Source of the DNA: Nocardioides sp. Root240
GTDB lineage: Bacteria > Actinomycetota > Actinomycetes > Propionibacteriales > Nocardioidaceae
Length of the DNA stretch: 64,000 bases
NCBI RefSeq assembly: GCF_001428825.1
Contig: NZ_LMIT01000001.1
Location: 607,874 to 671,873 of the forward strand
Reading direction: 5' to 3'
Made by a program: the position numbers and the translations under genes. The first letter of the stretch is position 1, and every line of letters starts with the position of its first letter. The notes beneath the pieces were generated by a model that had not been told where the DNA came from, made no database searches, and saw only the letters and a list, made by a program, of their open reading frames with translations. Shown here in pieces: positions 17,591-27,942 of this stretch.

Positions 17591-19864
17591 TCACGGGACC
17601 TGGCTGCGCACCTCGCACCCGCTCGCGCGGTCCTTCTGCGCGCCCCCGACGCACCGGTCCCGCCCGGCGGCACCGTAGAGCGAGTCCGCACCGGCTCCGC
17701 CGCTGAGCAGGTCGGCGCCGGCGTCGCCGTACAGCCTGTCGGTACCGGCGTCGCCGGTGACCGTGTCGTTGCCGGTGCCCCCTCGCGCGACGTCGTTGCC
17801 TGCACCGGAGACGATCTTGTCGTTGCCACCTCCGCCGACGATGGTGTCGTTGCCACCGCCACCGGTGATCCGGTCGGCCGCCCTGGACCCGGTGAGCCGG
17901 TCGGCGCCGGAACCGCCCACCAGACGGACGATGCCGGTGATGACGTCACTGCCGGAGACACCGGGCACGAGGCTCGCGACGACGGCGGTCCTCAGGTCCA
18001 CGTAGCTGACGGTGTCGCCCGCGCCGCCGGCCACCTTGTCGGCTCCGGTGCCGGGCTGGAAGGTGTCGGCGCCGGGTCCGCCGGTGAAGGAGTCGTTGCC
18101 CGAGCGGCCCACCAGCACGGTGCCGCTCTCGAGCGGGTCGAAGACGTCGTCGTACGACGACCCGATGATCCGCTCCGGCCACGGGATGTGGCCCTGGGTC
18201 GGGTTGTTCGCGCCGATCTGGTCGAGCCCGCCGGCTCCGGCGACATTGGTGAACCCGCTGCCGCAGCTGTCCGAGCACACCCACACCCCGGTGTACGGCG
18301 CCGAGCCGGCGTAGGGCGCGGTGAGGTCGGAGTAGCTGACGGTGTCGGTCCCGCCCTCGCCGTACGCCGTGTCGGCCCCGGTGCCGGGCAGGAGGACGTC
18401 GTTGCCGTCGCCGCCGCGGATGGTGTCGTTGCCGTCGCCGCCGACGAGTGCGTCGTTGCCGGCCTCGCCGTACAGCTTGTCGTTGCCGGCACCGCCCGTG
18501 ACCGTGTCGTTGCCGCCCTGGCCGCAGATCGTGTCGTTGCCGCCCAGGCCGTTGACCGAGTCGTTGCCCGAGGTCCCCACGATGACGTCGTCACCGGGCG
18601 TCGGCAGCTCGCCGAGGCCGATCGCGACCGTCGCGGCCAGCCCGTTGCAGGTCAGGCCCGCGGACGGCGCCGCGAACGACTGGACCGCGCCCCAGGTGAT
18701 CTTCGCGGTCGCGAGCGTCGTCCCGGCGGGCTCGGCGATGAAGCCGTAGCGCCAGTAGTAGGTCTTCCCCGGTGTCACGCCCATCCCGGGACTGGAACCG
18801 GCGCCGCTCGGCCGCCAGTCGAACTCCGAGAGGAAGGAGTCGCCGGAGTTGTCGATCGTCCCGCTGACGAGCTGCTGCACCTGGTTGGTGTTGTCGACCA
18901 ACGACTGCGCCGACGTCGGCAGCCCCTCCACCTTGGCCTTGCTCGTGTCGCGCGCGAACACCACCTCGCCCGGCACGTGGTTCGTGAAGACCTCCGCCCG
19001 CGAGAGGACGCCGTAGGTCGTGGCCATCGAGGTGTCGAGCTCGTACGTCGGGCTGGTCCTCGTCGACGGGTTGTCGTAGCGCACCCGGTAGGCATAGCCC
19101 GGGTGCGGCACCGTCGGGTTCGTCGTGCTGGGTGGGGGCGCGACGCCGGTCCCGGTGTCGGACGCGAACACGTTGAGCGGTGCCTGCATCGCGTGGAAGG
19201 TCGGGACGCCGTTGGTGTTGATCACCGCGCCGCCGGTGATCGTGCCGTTGACGGCACCGGTCGACTTCACGGGCACCGCGATCTCCACGCCGTGCCCGCC
19301 GACGGTCGGCCAGTAGTGCGACTCATAGCAGCCCGATGCGTACCCGCACAGCACCTGCCACGAGTTCGGCTTGCCCGTCGTCGCCGTCGCGGACTGGAAC
19401 TTCGCCGTTCCGGGCTGGGGACAGGTCGCGTCGTTCTCCGCGACCCCGTCGAAGAAGCAGACCGACTTCGCCGACGTGTCGATGCTCATGCCCGACGGCA
19501 GGGTGAAGACGGGGACCACGCCCTGGAAGCCGCACGGCGTCGAGATCGAGCGCGCCCACACCCGCAGGTAGAACGTCTCGCCCACCCGCGGGTGGCCCGC
19601 GTCGAGGTTGACCTCGGCCCCCATCGCCGCCACCACGCCGGTGCTCGGCGTCACGACCTGACCGCTGCCCATGTTGGCGATGATCATCGACTGGCAGTCG
19701 ATGACCGACGTCGACCGGGTCGCGCCGTCGTAGAAGACCGAGGTGGCGTGCCACCCGTCCTGCGGGTAGCCCGCCGCCCCCGCCGGACTCGCCGTCACGA
19801 GCCCCACAAATGTCCATCCCGTGACGACGAGCAGCAGTGAACCGAGGACCGAGAAGATGCGCAC
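17591..19864 (-). CDS. Secreted RTX repeat protein with N-terminal beta domain (757 residues)
   Basis: A signal peptide (residues 1-31) is followed by about 380 residues of beta-rich sequence with paired cysteines (CGYASGC, TPCGF) and a fibronectin-like stretch (YAYRVRYDNPSTR to YYWRYGFIAEPAG). The last 330 residues hold two blocks of RTX repeats (GNDTICGQGGNDTVTGGAGND and a second block near residue 670) separated by a non-repeat insert. It should bind calcium and act outside the cell. It is next to the 1,221-residue exported protein on the same strand, 61 bases apart, and may be co-expressed with it. No enzymatic domain is seen. Confidence 0.85.
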   Translation of the reverse strand: MRIFSVLGSLLLVVTGWTFVGLVTASPAGAAGYPQDGWHATSVFYDGATRSTSVIDCQSMIIANMGSGQVVTPSTGVVAAMGAEVNLDAGHPRVGETFYLRVWARSISTPCGFQGVVPVFTLPSGMSIDTSAKSVCFFDGVAENDATCPQPGTAKFQSATATTGKPNSWQVLCGYASGCYESHYWPTVGGHGVEIAVPVKSTGAVNGTITGGAVINTNGVPTFHAMQAPLNVFASDTGTGVAPPPSTTNPTVPHPGYAYRVRYDNPSTRTSPTYELDTSMATTYGVLSRAEVFTNHVPGEVVFARDTSKAKVEGLPTSAQSLVDNTNQVQQLVSGTIDNSGDSFLSEFDWRPSGAGSSPGMGVTPGKTYYWRYGFIAEPAGTTLATAKITWGAVQSFAAPSAGLTCNGLAATVAIGLGELPTPGDDVIVGTSGNDSVNGLGGNDTICGQGGNDTVTGGAGNDKLYGEAGNDALVGGDGNDTIRGGDGNDVLLPGTGADTAYGEGGTDTVSYSDLTAPYAGSAPYTGVWVCSDSCGSGFTNVAGAGGLDQIGANNPTQGHIPWPERIIGSSYDDVFDPLESGTVLVGRSGNDSFTGGPGADTFQPGTGADKVAGGAGDTVSYVDLRTAVVASLVPGVSGSDVITGIVRLVGGSGADRLTGSRAADRITGGGGNDTIVGGGGNDKIVSGAGNDVARGGTGNDTVTGDAGTDRLYGDAGADLLSGGAGADSLYGAAGRDRCVGGAQKDRASGCEVRSQVP

Positions 19865-19925
19865 CCGCTCACGCTAGGGAGCCGGGGCGCACCTCTGCCT
19901 CAGGGTCCGACCCCAACATTTGCGC

Positions 19926-22900
19926 TCAGCGGATCACCCGGAAGGTGTCCGTCCCGAACCGCTGGAGGGTCGCCCCCCGCAGCTTGACCGTCTTCGGACC
20001 GAGCGGGATGCCCTTGGGCACGGTGACGTACCGGCGGACGGTCCCGGTCGAGGTCGCGACCCCCGTGCCGACCTGGCGGGTGCCGATGGTGATCACGTAC
20101 CTCTCCCCCGGCAGCAGGCGGGAGCCGGTGACCAGGATCTGCCGGCCTCGCTTCTGGGCTGTCTGCACGACGTTGACCTTGAAGGTCGCCTTCGGAGTCG
20201 CCACGGTCCACGGCTTCGTCGTCGTCGTGGTCGCACCGTCGGGCGCCGTGACGCGCACGCGCAGGGTGTGTGCCCCCGGCCTGCGGAGCAGCGACAGGAA
20301 CCCGTCGGCGAAGCACGCGGCATACGCGCCCCCGTCCTGGGAGCACTTCACCGTGTAGCCCGCGTACGGCGGCAGCACGATGTTGAGGTCCCGCAGCGAG
20401 AGCTGGAAGCGCGCCCTGGTCGCCGAGGTCGCGACCAGCGCGACCTGCGGGTCGACGAACTTCGTGAACAGGTCGACCTCGTAGGGCCCGTCCTGGGACA
20501 CCTGCTGGGTGTCCGACTCGAGGTAGGTCGAGGCGACCATCGTGTCGCTGACCTTTTCGGCCGGCCACGGGAACGGTGCGTTGTTCGCGCACGGCTTGTC
20601 GAAGACCACCGTCGGACCGGCGGTGAGCCGGCACTTCACCGTGCCCTGGAAGGTCCCGAAGTCGCCCTCGTCGGTGGGCAGCACCTCGGCCACCTGGACC
20701 GAGTACGGCGGGTAGACGTTGCGGTACTGCCGGTCGAGGAAGGCCGTCGGCGTGCTGCGCAGGACACTGCGGTAGCCGGGCTGGGTCGCCGCCTTGATCT
20801 CGACCGTCGCCAACGCCGGCGCCGGGCGCAGTGCCTTGCCGAGCGGCTCCTGCTCGAACGGGAAGTAGAAGGTGTACGACCCGATCGCGTCCGCCTGCGG
20901 CGTCCCCGCGATCTGCAGGTACCAGTGCCCGTTGCGCTCCTCGATGTCCGGGTGCACCCCCTCGGGCAGCTGGGACGCGATCGTGGTGACGTACGGGAAG
21001 ATCGTCAGGTCCTGGCTCTCGACGAGCAGCGGCGAGGGGAACACCTCGACCACGTCGACCCTCGAGAAGGTGCCGGCCGGCATCTCGACCCGCGGCGTCA
21101 TCGTGTCGTACGACGGCCGGTGGTCGCCCTCGATCGGGAAGGACTTCGTCGTGACCTGGCCATAGCCGTTGGTCACCTTGACCGTCACCTGCGGCAGGAA
21201 GTCCTGGTCGTCGGGGATCCGGAAGGTCGGCGACTCCGACCAGTTCTCGTTGGTGGGCGCGCTGCTCGGCACGATCATCGCGCCGGTGTCGCACGTGGGG
21301 ACGTCGCCACCGGAATCCTGGCAGTGAACCGTGTAGGTCTTGCGGACGACGTCGCCGCGCGCGTCGTTCGCCCACTCGACGTCGACGGTGAAGGTGTCGG
21401 TACGGGTGGCCTGCAGCAGGCGCAGGTCCAGGAAGAGCGAGCCGTCCAGGACCCGCTCGTCGCGGATCTTGGCGCTGAGCACCTCCGGCGCCGGCGGGGA
21501 CATCGTGAACTCGATGACGCCGGAGCGGGTGAAGGACGGCGGGCCGTCGACGGTGTACGACGGCGTGGCCCGGTACCGGCCGGCCACCGTGAGCCGCTTG
21601 GTGACCGACGCGACGGCGGGCAACGGGATCGTCTCCGCGACGGTGCCGTCGTCGTCCAGGCGCTCGAGCGTCCAGGCGTAGGAACCGGGGAGGCCCTGGC
21701 CGGGGGTGGACAGGTTGGCCGAGAGCCGGACCACGTTGTCGGCGATCAGGATGCCCTGCACGCTCGGCACCAGGTTGACCGGCCGCAGCGTCAGGTCGAA
21801 AGGCAGCATGCCCACCGTGCGGGTCCCGCCGCCCGGCTTGGAGAACGTCCACAGCGGTGCCACCGTGACCCGCTCGGCGACGGGGAGGTCCGGGCGGATC
21901 AGCTGGAAGTCGATCTTCACCGGCTGGTCGCCCTCCTGGTGCCGCAGCAGCGACATCTGGGCGATCTCGCCGGTCGGGTCGACGTACTCCAGCGTCAGGC
22001 GCGGACGGTAGGGGCTCCAGACGCCGGTGGCGGTGCGGCGCTCGGAGACCATCAGCCAGTTGCGGCTGAACAGCACCCGGTAGGTCGAGACCGGCTGGCC
22101 ATCACGGTTGGTCGCCCCGGCCGGCGCGGCGACGTCGACGGACGGCAGCGTGTTCCCGCCCTCGGCGAAGTGGATGTCGTCGGGCCCCGAGGCCTCCGGG
22201 GAGTAGCCGAGAACCGGGTCCGGCAGGACGTCACCGGCCTGGTCGAACATCATCCAGTCCGCGACCTGCGCCTCGAGCCCGTCCGCGAACGCCTGGGTGT
22301 GCACGACGGCCGGGTCCTGCCCTGCCGGGTCCTTGCGGTCCAGGAAGTCCTGGTGGGTGAGCGACGCGTAGTCACCGATCCGGGCGCGGACACCGAGCGG
22401 GTCGGTGTTGTTCACGGCCTGGGTCGCCCGGTCGGTGATCTGCTCCCCCGGCTTGAGGTCCGCGTCGAACTGCCAGATCGCGACGGCCAGGATGATCAGC
22501 GCGATGACGATGATGATCGCGGGACCCGCGACGGCCGCGGTCGCGCTGGTGAACAGTGCCGAGCTGCCGGAGGCGGCACCCTCACCCAGCAGCAGCGCGT
22601 TCGCTGCATTGGCGACCGCGATGCTGGCCGACAGGGAGATGCCGACACCGACGCCGGCGGTCGCCAGGACCGCCGTGGCGCTCAGCGCGATGCCGGCTCC
22701 GCGGGTCTTGCCCGTCATGTAGCGGACCTGCGGGTCGTTGGCGTGCCTCATCATCGCCCGCGGGTGCCGGTAGGAGCCCCACTTCTCGAAGGTCTCTGCC
22801 GGGGGCGTGTTGCGGGTGATCCGGAAGAGGTCCACCTTGTTCGCCGCGCTGCACATCGCCGTCCCCGCCACCGGATTCGGGACGGCCGGGAGTCCGCTGC

Positions 22901-23591
22901 CCGCAGGGGGCGCCGGCGGCAGGTACCCGCAGGGGTTCTTGTCCCATGCGTCGTACTCCGCGAGGGCCGCCGTGGCCGAGTTGACCTGGTTCTGCTTGTA
23001 GTAGCCCTCGATCGCTTCGAACGCCGCTTCCTCCTGCGGTGTCATCGGCTCGCCGTACAGCTTCTTGTTGATGATCACCTCGATCCGCGACGCGACCGCG
23101 GCCCGGACCTCGGGCCGGGCGAAGGCCTTGACCAGGTCGTCGTTGAGGACGCCGTGGACGTCGGAGATGGTGTCGTAGGCCTCGGTGATGATCCAGTCCA
23201 GCTGGTCCCCGGGGAGCTCGCCGGGCGCCGTGAAGCCGTTGGTCACCACGATCGGGGCCATCGGCGTCCCGCTCGGGTAGAGCATGTCGCCGGACTCCCC
23301 GAGGCAGAACATCTCCTGCTCGGTGTCGAGCGGGATGCACTCCTTCGCCGTCGGCGCGGTGCCGCCCGGGTTGTCGACGATGATCGGCGTGGAGTGGCCC
23401 ACGGGGTCGGTCTTCTGCACGATCAACGGCGGCGGCTGGATGCCGACGTTGAGCGGTGGCGAGGTGATCACGGTGATCGGCTCGCCCTCCGCGTGGGCGG
23501 CCGGAGCCGACACGACCTGGGTCGTGGTGAGGGCGACGGCCGCGGCCAGCACGCAGGTTCCTGCGGCGCGCAGCGATGGGCGGAGGTTCAC
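19926..23591 (-). CDS. Large exported protein with hydrophobic hairpin, unknown function (1,221 residues)
   Basis: A signal peptide (cut near residue 34, after AAHA) precedes a 260-residue helical region, then a long hydrophobic hairpin. Residues about 298-337 (Ala/Gly/Ser-rich, GAGIALSATAVLATAGVGVG) are joined by a short turn to a membrane helix at about 354-374 (IIIVIALIILAVAIW). The remaining 800 residues are beta-rich, Ig-like modules, including a putative Ig segment near residue 900 (EERNGHWYLQIAGTP). The hairpin could anchor the protein or insert into a membrane. No catalytic motif was found. It lies upstream of the RTX gene on the same strand. Confidence 0.75.
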   Translation of the reverse strand: MNLRPSLRAAGTCVLAAAVALTTTQVVSAPAAHAEGEPITVITSPPLNVGIQPPPLIVQKTDPVGHSTPIIVDNPGGTAPTAKECIPLDTEQEMFCLGESGDMLYPSGTPMAPIVVTNGFTAPGELPGDQLDWIITEAYDTISDVHGVLNDDLVKAFARPEVRAAVASRIEVIINKKLYGEPMTPQEEAAFEAIEGYYKQNQVNSATAALAEYDAWDKNPCGYLPPAPPAGSGLPAVPNPVAGTAMCSAANKVDLFRITRNTPPAETFEKWGSYRHPRAMMRHANDPQVRYMTGKTRGAGIALSATAVLATAGVGVGISLSASIAVANAANALLLGEGAASGSSALFTSATAAVAGPAIIIVIALIILAVAIWQFDADLKPGEQITDRATQAVNNTDPLGVRARIGDYASLTHQDFLDRKDPAGQDPAVVHTQAFADGLEAQVADWMMFDQAGDVLPDPVLGYSPEASGPDDIHFAEGGNTLPSVDVAAPAGATNRDGQPVSTYRVLFSRNWLMVSERRTATGVWSPYRPRLTLEYVDPTGEIAQMSLLRHQEGDQPVKIDFQLIRPDLPVAERVTVAPLWTFSKPGGGTRTVGMLPFDLTLRPVNLVPSVQGILIADNVVRLSANLSTPGQGLPGSYAWTLERLDDDGTVAETIPLPAVASVTKRLTVAGRYRATPSYTVDGPPSFTRSGVIEFTMSPPAPEVLSAKIRDERVLDGSLFLDLRLLQATRTDTFTVDVEWANDARGDVVRKTYTVHCQDSGGDVPTCDTGAMIVPSSAPTNENWSESPTFRIPDDQDFLPQVTVKVTNGYGQVTTKSFPIEGDHRPSYDTMTPRVEMPAGTFSRVDVVEVFPSPLLVESQDLTIFPYVTTIASQLPEGVHPDIEERNGHWYLQIAGTPQADAIGSYTFYFPFEQEPLGKALRPAPALATVEIKAATQPGYRSVLRSTPTAFLDRQYRNVYPPYSVQVAEVLPTDEGDFGTFQGTVKCRLTAGPTVVFDKPCANNAPFPWPAEKVSDTMVASTYLESDTQQVSQDGPYEVDLFTKFVDPQVALVATSATRARFQLSLRDLNIVLPPYAGYTVKCSQDGGAYAACFADGFLSLLRRPGAHTLRVRVTAPDGATTTTTKPWTVATPKATFKVNVVQTAQKRGRQILVTGSRLLPGERYVITIGTRQVGTGVATSTGTVRRYVTVPKGIPLGPKTVKLRGATLQRFGTDTFRVIR

Positions 23592-23765
23592 GGGAGCTCC
23601 CTAGTCAGGTCGCGCGCCTCGGGGGTGGCGCACGCGTTCCAGCACCTGGTTCGGCGCGATTCTGGGCCCGCAGCCCGGGCGGCACCGCTGGTTCACCGAA
23701 CTCGGTTCGTAGTCGGTGGGTGCTGGGTCCGGCACTAGGATGCCGGGCGGAAAGGTGGTCCCCCG

Positions 23766-26618
23766 ATGCCCCGCTCCCCCGTCGAACCGAACGCGCACAC
23801 GTTCGCGTCCGTGCTCCGCAGGGGCCGTGAGCGTGCCGGGCTGACCCAGGCCGAGCTCGCCGGGCGGGCCGGCGTGGGCGTGCGCACCGTGAGCAACCTC
23901 GAGCGCGGCATCAACACCTCGCCGTACCCGAGCACGGTGCGGCTGCTCGCCGACGCGCTCGAGGTCTCCGACAGCAGCCGCGACGAGCTCATGGCCGCCG
24001 CGGCACGACGACCGGCGACGACCGACCCACCCGCGGGCGGCCACCTCGGAGCCAAGGCCCCCACGCCCCTCGTCGGCCGGTACGACGAGCGGGCCGCGAT
24101 CACGCATGCCCTGGAGTCGGCGGCGCGGGGCGAAGGCTCTGTCGTGCTGCTCGCCGGCGAGCCCGGGATCGGCAAGACCCGGCTCGCCCAGGAGGCGATG
24201 GCCGACGCGGTCGCTCGCGGCTTCCTCGTCGCCGGTGGACGCTGCTTCGAGCAGCAGGCCGACGTCCCGTTCGTGCCGCTGCTCGAGGCCTTCGCCGCAC
24301 TGCACCACGGGTGCGCCACGGCGCTCCGCGACGGCCTCGGGGACCGATGGCCCGCACTGGCGACCCTCCTGCCCGACGTGCTTCCTCCCGCGGTCCCTGC
24401 CGACGTCCCGGACGCCGCCCACGCCCTGCACCGCGCGGCGACCGCCTTCGTCCGCGAGCTCGCCGCCGTGCGCCCCGTGGCGCTCGTCGTCGACGACCTG
24501 CACTGGGCGGACGACGCCAGCGCCGACCTGCTCCTGCACCTGGTGCGCCACACCCACCGTGACCGCTTCGTCCTCCTCGGTGCCTACCGTGACGCCGAGG
24601 TCGGCTCGGCCCATCCCGTCCGGGCCCTCGCGCACGCACTCCGTCGCGAACGGCTCACCCGCGCCGTCGGCGTCGGACGCCTGGACCGGGAGGCCACCAC
24701 GCAGCTCGTCTCGCTGCACCTGGCCGAGCCCGGGGTGGTCGCGGAGATCGGCGACCTCGTCCACCGCAGCTCCGAGGGCAATCCGTTCTTCACGCGAGAG
24801 ATCGTCACGGCGCTGGTCGAGCGCGGTGACCTCACCCGTGTCGACGGCCGGTGGGTCTGTCGCGAGCTCGACGGCATCACGGCGCCTGCGAGCGTCAGCG
24901 AGGCGATCGGCCAGCGCGTCGCGCGACTGCCGACCACCGCCCGTGAGCTCCTGCAGGCGGCGAGCGTCCTCGGCACCACCTTCGACCCCGACGACGTCCC
25001 GAACGGGATCGCCCCCGACGACGACGCGCTCGACAGGGGCTGGGACGACGCCGTCGCGTCCGGGCTCCTCGTCGTCGCCGAGGACGGGTACGCCTTCGAC
25101 CACAGCCTGACCCAACAGGCCCTCCACCTCGGCATGTCCCCGGTCCGGCGACGACGCCTGCACCGACTGGTCGGCGAGCTGCTCGAGGGCCGGCCCGTCG
25201 CGACGCGGCGACGCCGGGCAGCCGAGATCGCGCGGCACCTGGAGGCCGGCGGCCTGCCGGAGCGGGCGCTGCCGTACGTGCTGCTCGCCGGCGAGGTCGC
25301 GGCCGCGGCGTACGCACGGGCCGAGGCGGTCCGGCTCCTCGGCCATGCCCGCGAGCTGGCCGAGGAGGTCGGCGACGAGGAGGCGATCACGACCTCCCTG
25401 GAACGCACCGGGCTGGTCGAGCTCGTGGCCGGGCGGTACCACGACGCGCTCGGCCCGCTGCTCGAGGCGGCGCAGCGCCACCGTCGTACCGGCGATGCCG
25501 GGGCGCTGCTGCGCGTCGAGGGCATGGTCGCGGACGTCCGCCACCGCAGTGGCGACGGCGAGGCCGCTGCCACGCGCCTCGAGGAGGTCCTCGAGGAGCT
25601 CCAGCTGGGCACGGCGCCGGACGCCTGGGTCGACGGCGGCGCGGCGCTCGCCAACGGGCTGGCCCGGGTGCGCCTCTACCTGGGCCAGCACGAGCGCTGC
25701 GTGGAGGCGACGGAGCTGGCCGCACGACTCGCCCGCCTCGAGGGATCGTCCAGCGCCGAGGCACAGGCGTGCGCGGTCGGAGGCACCGCCCTCTTCTTCC
25801 TCGACCGACCCGACGACGCCGTCCGCACCTACGAGCGGGGGGTGACGGCCGCTGCCTCGATCGACGCCCCGGCCTGGGAGAGCACCTGCCTGATGGGGCT
25901 CCAGTGGGCCGCGACGATCAGGGGCGAGCTCGCGCGCAGTCGGCAGATCGGCGAGCGCGGCCTGGAGCTGACGCAGCGGGCGGGCAACACCGACCAGGAG
26001 TCTCAGCACGCCGCCGGGCTCGGCCGCGCCCACTTCCTCGAAGGCGACGAGGAACGAGCGCGGCACCACCTCGAACGCGGTCGGGAGCTGACCCACGCCG
26101 GGTCCCCGACCCTGTTCTCGGGCATCCCCCCGCTCTACCTCGGACAGCTGTGTGCTGCCCAGGGCGACGTCGCCGGCGCGATCGCCTGCTTCGACGAGGC
26201 CGCCGCGGCTCCGGACCTGCAGACCTTCGCCTTCGCGGGCTACCTCCAGGCCCAGCGCGCCGGGCTCGACCTGCGCGCCGGGGATGCAGCGGGAGCACTC
26301 GCTCGGCTGGAGCCCTGGCTCGGCCAGGAGGCCCCGACCAAGGTCCACGACGCGGCGATCCTGGTCGCCGCGACGCAGGCCTGCCTCGCGCTCGGCGACG
26401 GCGCCCGGGCACGACGGCTCGCCGAGCGGGGGCTGCGGCGGGCCGAGGCGATCGGCAACCGCATCGACCGCGTGGACCTCCTGCGCCTGCTGGGCAGGTG
26501 CCACCGTCTCGCCGATCGGGTGCCGGAGGGGCGGCAGCTCCTCGACGAGGCGCTCGACCTCGCGGTCGCGATCGGCTACCCGGCCGCCGAGGCCCGGGTG
26601 CGCGCCGAGACCCGTTGA
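23766..26618 (+). CDS. XRE-type HTH regulator with ATPase and TPR region (950 residues)
   Basis: An XRE helix-turn-helix at residues 12-70 (LTQAELAGRAGVGVRTVSNLE) is followed by a STAND/AAA-type ATPase with Walker A GEPGIGKTRLA near residue 131 and Walker B ALVVDDLHWADD near residue 243. About 500 residues of helical TPR-like repeats complete it. This is the LuxR/MalT-like architecture with the DNA-binding domain at the N-terminus. Such proteins switch with ATP and a ligand to control transcription. It is 44 bases upstream of the M15 peptidase gene on the same strand. Targets are unknown. Confidence 0.9.
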   Translation: MPRSPVEPNAHTFASVLRRGRERAGLTQAELAGRAGVGVRTVSNLERGINTSPYPSTVRLLADALEVSDSSRDELMAAAARRPATTDPPAGGHLGAKAPTPLVGRYDERAAITHALESAARGEGSVVLLAGEPGIGKTRLAQEAMADAVARGFLVAGGRCFEQQADVPFVPLLEAFAALHHGCATALRDGLGDRWPALATLLPDVLPPAVPADVPDAAHALHRAATAFVRELAAVRPVALVVDDLHWADDASADLLLHLVRHTHRDRFVLLGAYRDAEVGSAHPVRALAHALRRERLTRAVGVGRLDREATTQLVSLHLAEPGVVAEIGDLVHRSSEGNPFFTREIVTALVERGDLTRVDGRWVCRELDGITAPASVSEAIGQRVARLPTTARELLQAASVLGTTFDPDDVPNGIAPDDDALDRGWDDAVASGLLVVAEDGYAFDHSLTQQALHLGMSPVRRRRLHRLVGELLEGRPVATRRRRAAEIARHLEAGGLPERALPYVLLAGEVAAAAYARAEAVRLLGHARELAEEVGDEEAITTSLERTGLVELVAGRYHDALGPLLEAAQRHRRTGDAGALLRVEGMVADVRHRSGDGEAAATRLEEVLEELQLGTAPDAWVDGGAALANGLARVRLYLGQHERCVEATELAARLARLEGSSSAEAQACAVGGTALFFLDRPDDAVRTYERGVTAAASIDAPAWESTCLMGLQWAATIRGELARSRQIGERGLELTQRAGNTDQESQHAAGLGRAHFLEGDEERARHHLERGRELTHAGSPTLFSGIPPLYLGQLCAAQGDVAGAIACFDEAAAAPDLQTFAFAGYLQAQRAGLDLRAGDAAGALARLEPWLGQEAPTKVHDAAILVAATQACLALGDGARARRLAERGLRRAEAIGNRIDRVDLLRLLGRCHRLADRVPEGRQLLDEALDLAVAIGYPAAEARVRAETR

Positions 26619-26662
26619 CGCCCGCGCCGTCTACGATCGGACCGTCCGGCGCAAGGGGATCC

Positions 26663-27853
26663 ATGGACACAAGGCGACGACTGCTCTCGGTCGGGCTCGC
26701 CTGCGTCCTGCTGGGCTCCGGCTGCACCGGCTCGCCCCACCCCGGTACGTCGCCGCCGTCCACCCCGTCCGGCACGTCGACCGGGCCCGCCGTGGTCGCG
26801 CCGGCCGACGTCGCGATGGCGCGGCCCGGCCCGTTCGAGTCGACCGGCGACACCCCCGACGTCCTCGTCCAGAGCACGGGCCCCCTCGGCGCGGCCACCG
26901 CCGCCCGGGTGGCCGCGACCGCGGGCGTGGCGCGGACCGAGCAGTTCTCGCTCGCCACCTTCTACCGCGAGGGCGAGGCCGTCACCTACGCCGCCGTCGA
27001 CCCGGCGACCTTCCGGCAGTTCACGCCGGGCCCGACCGCCGTGCTCGACGCACTGTGGGACCGCATCGCCGACGGCGAGATCGGGCTGCGGCCCGACCTG
27101 CGCGAGAGCCTGGCCGGGCCCGGTGACTTCGTCACCCTGGGCAACGACGACGACGCCCAGCAGGCCCACATCGCGGCGTACGCCCCGCTCGTCGACCGCT
27201 CCCCCATCGGCGCGGTCCTCAACGAGCGGTGGGTCGACCGACTGCACCTGCCCCGGGGCAACGCCCTCTTCGTCTCGACCCGGTTCGGCGCCGCCGGGCC
27301 GGTGGTACGCCGGCTGCGGCGGGTGCTCGGCCCGACGGCGTCGGTGAGCCTGCTCGCGCCCAGCCTGGTGCCCGACCAGGCGCTCAGCGCCGTGCTCACC
27401 GGCGGCCCGGTCGCGGGTGCGGTCGGGTCGTTCACCTACACCGCCCACCGCGACGGCACGGTCAGCCCCGAGCCCCGGTGGGTGCGCGAGCACATCCGCA
27501 CCGAGCCGGTGCCGGTCCTGGGCACGGTGACCTGCAACGCCGCCATGCTGCCCGCCCTGCGGGCGGCACTGACCCGCGTCGCGGAGGCCGGTCTGGCAGC
27601 GCAGGTCCACGCCGACGAGTACGGCGGCTGCTACGTCCCGCGCTTCATCGACAAGGACCCGGCGCGCGGACTGTCCTTCCACACCTTCGGGACCGCGATC
27701 GACCTGAACGTCCCGGGCAACCGGCGCGGCACCGCCGGCGCGATCGACCGCCGGGTCGTCGCGATCTTCGTGCGGTGCGGCTTCGCCTGGGGCGGGACCT
27801 GGCGCTTCACCGATCCCATGCACTTCGAGCTGGTCGCGCTGCGGAGCTGCTGA
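26663..27853 (+). CDS. M15-type peptidase lipoprotein (D-Ala-D-Ala carboxypeptidase-like)
   Basis: The 396-residue protein has a lipoprotein signal (VLLGSGC, Cys21) and a Ser/Thr/Pro linker. A middle domain resembles an extracellular MacB/FtsX-like region (SLATFYREGEAVTYAAVD). A C-terminal peptidase M15 domain carries zinc ligands H340 and D347 in SFHTFGTAIDLN and H387 in DPMHFEL. It should trim peptidoglycan stem peptides at the cell surface. Its position directly upstream of the haem peroxidase gene may be incidental. The start lies after a CAAGG, without a strong ribosome binding site. Confidence 0.85.
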   Translation: MDTRRRLLSVGLACVLLGSGCTGSPHPGTSPPSTPSGTSTGPAVVAPADVAMARPGPFESTGDTPDVLVQSTGPLGAATAARVAATAGVARTEQFSLATFYREGEAVTYAAVDPATFRQFTPGPTAVLDALWDRIADGEIGLRPDLRESLAGPGDFVTLGNDDDAQQAHIAAYAPLVDRSPIGAVLNERWVDRLHLPRGNALFVSTRFGAAGPVVRRLRRVLGPTASVSLLAPSLVPDQALSAVLTGGPVAGAVGSFTYTAHRDGTVSPEPRWVREHIRTEPVPVLGTVTCNAAMLPALRAALTRVAEAGLAAQVHADEYGGCYVPRFIDKDPARGLSFHTFGTAIDLNVPGNRRGTAGAIDRRVVAIFVRCGFAWGGTWRFTDPMHFELVALRSC

Positions 27854-27872
27854 CCCCGGGCGGCCGCGGACG

Positions 27873-27890
27873 TTCAAGGTTTTCCCAAGG
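27873..27890 (+). promoter_or_regulatory. SARP-type direct repeat before the haem peroxidase gene
   Basis: TTCAAGG and CCCAAGG are separated by four bases, an 11-bp period. They lie 53 bp before ATG 27943. Similar pairs occur at 33729, 40413 and 41519. Confidence 0.6.
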
Positions 27891-27942
27891 ACGCCTGCCG
27901 ATCGTGGAGAGGTCCATCACCGATACCGAGGCAGGTACGACC

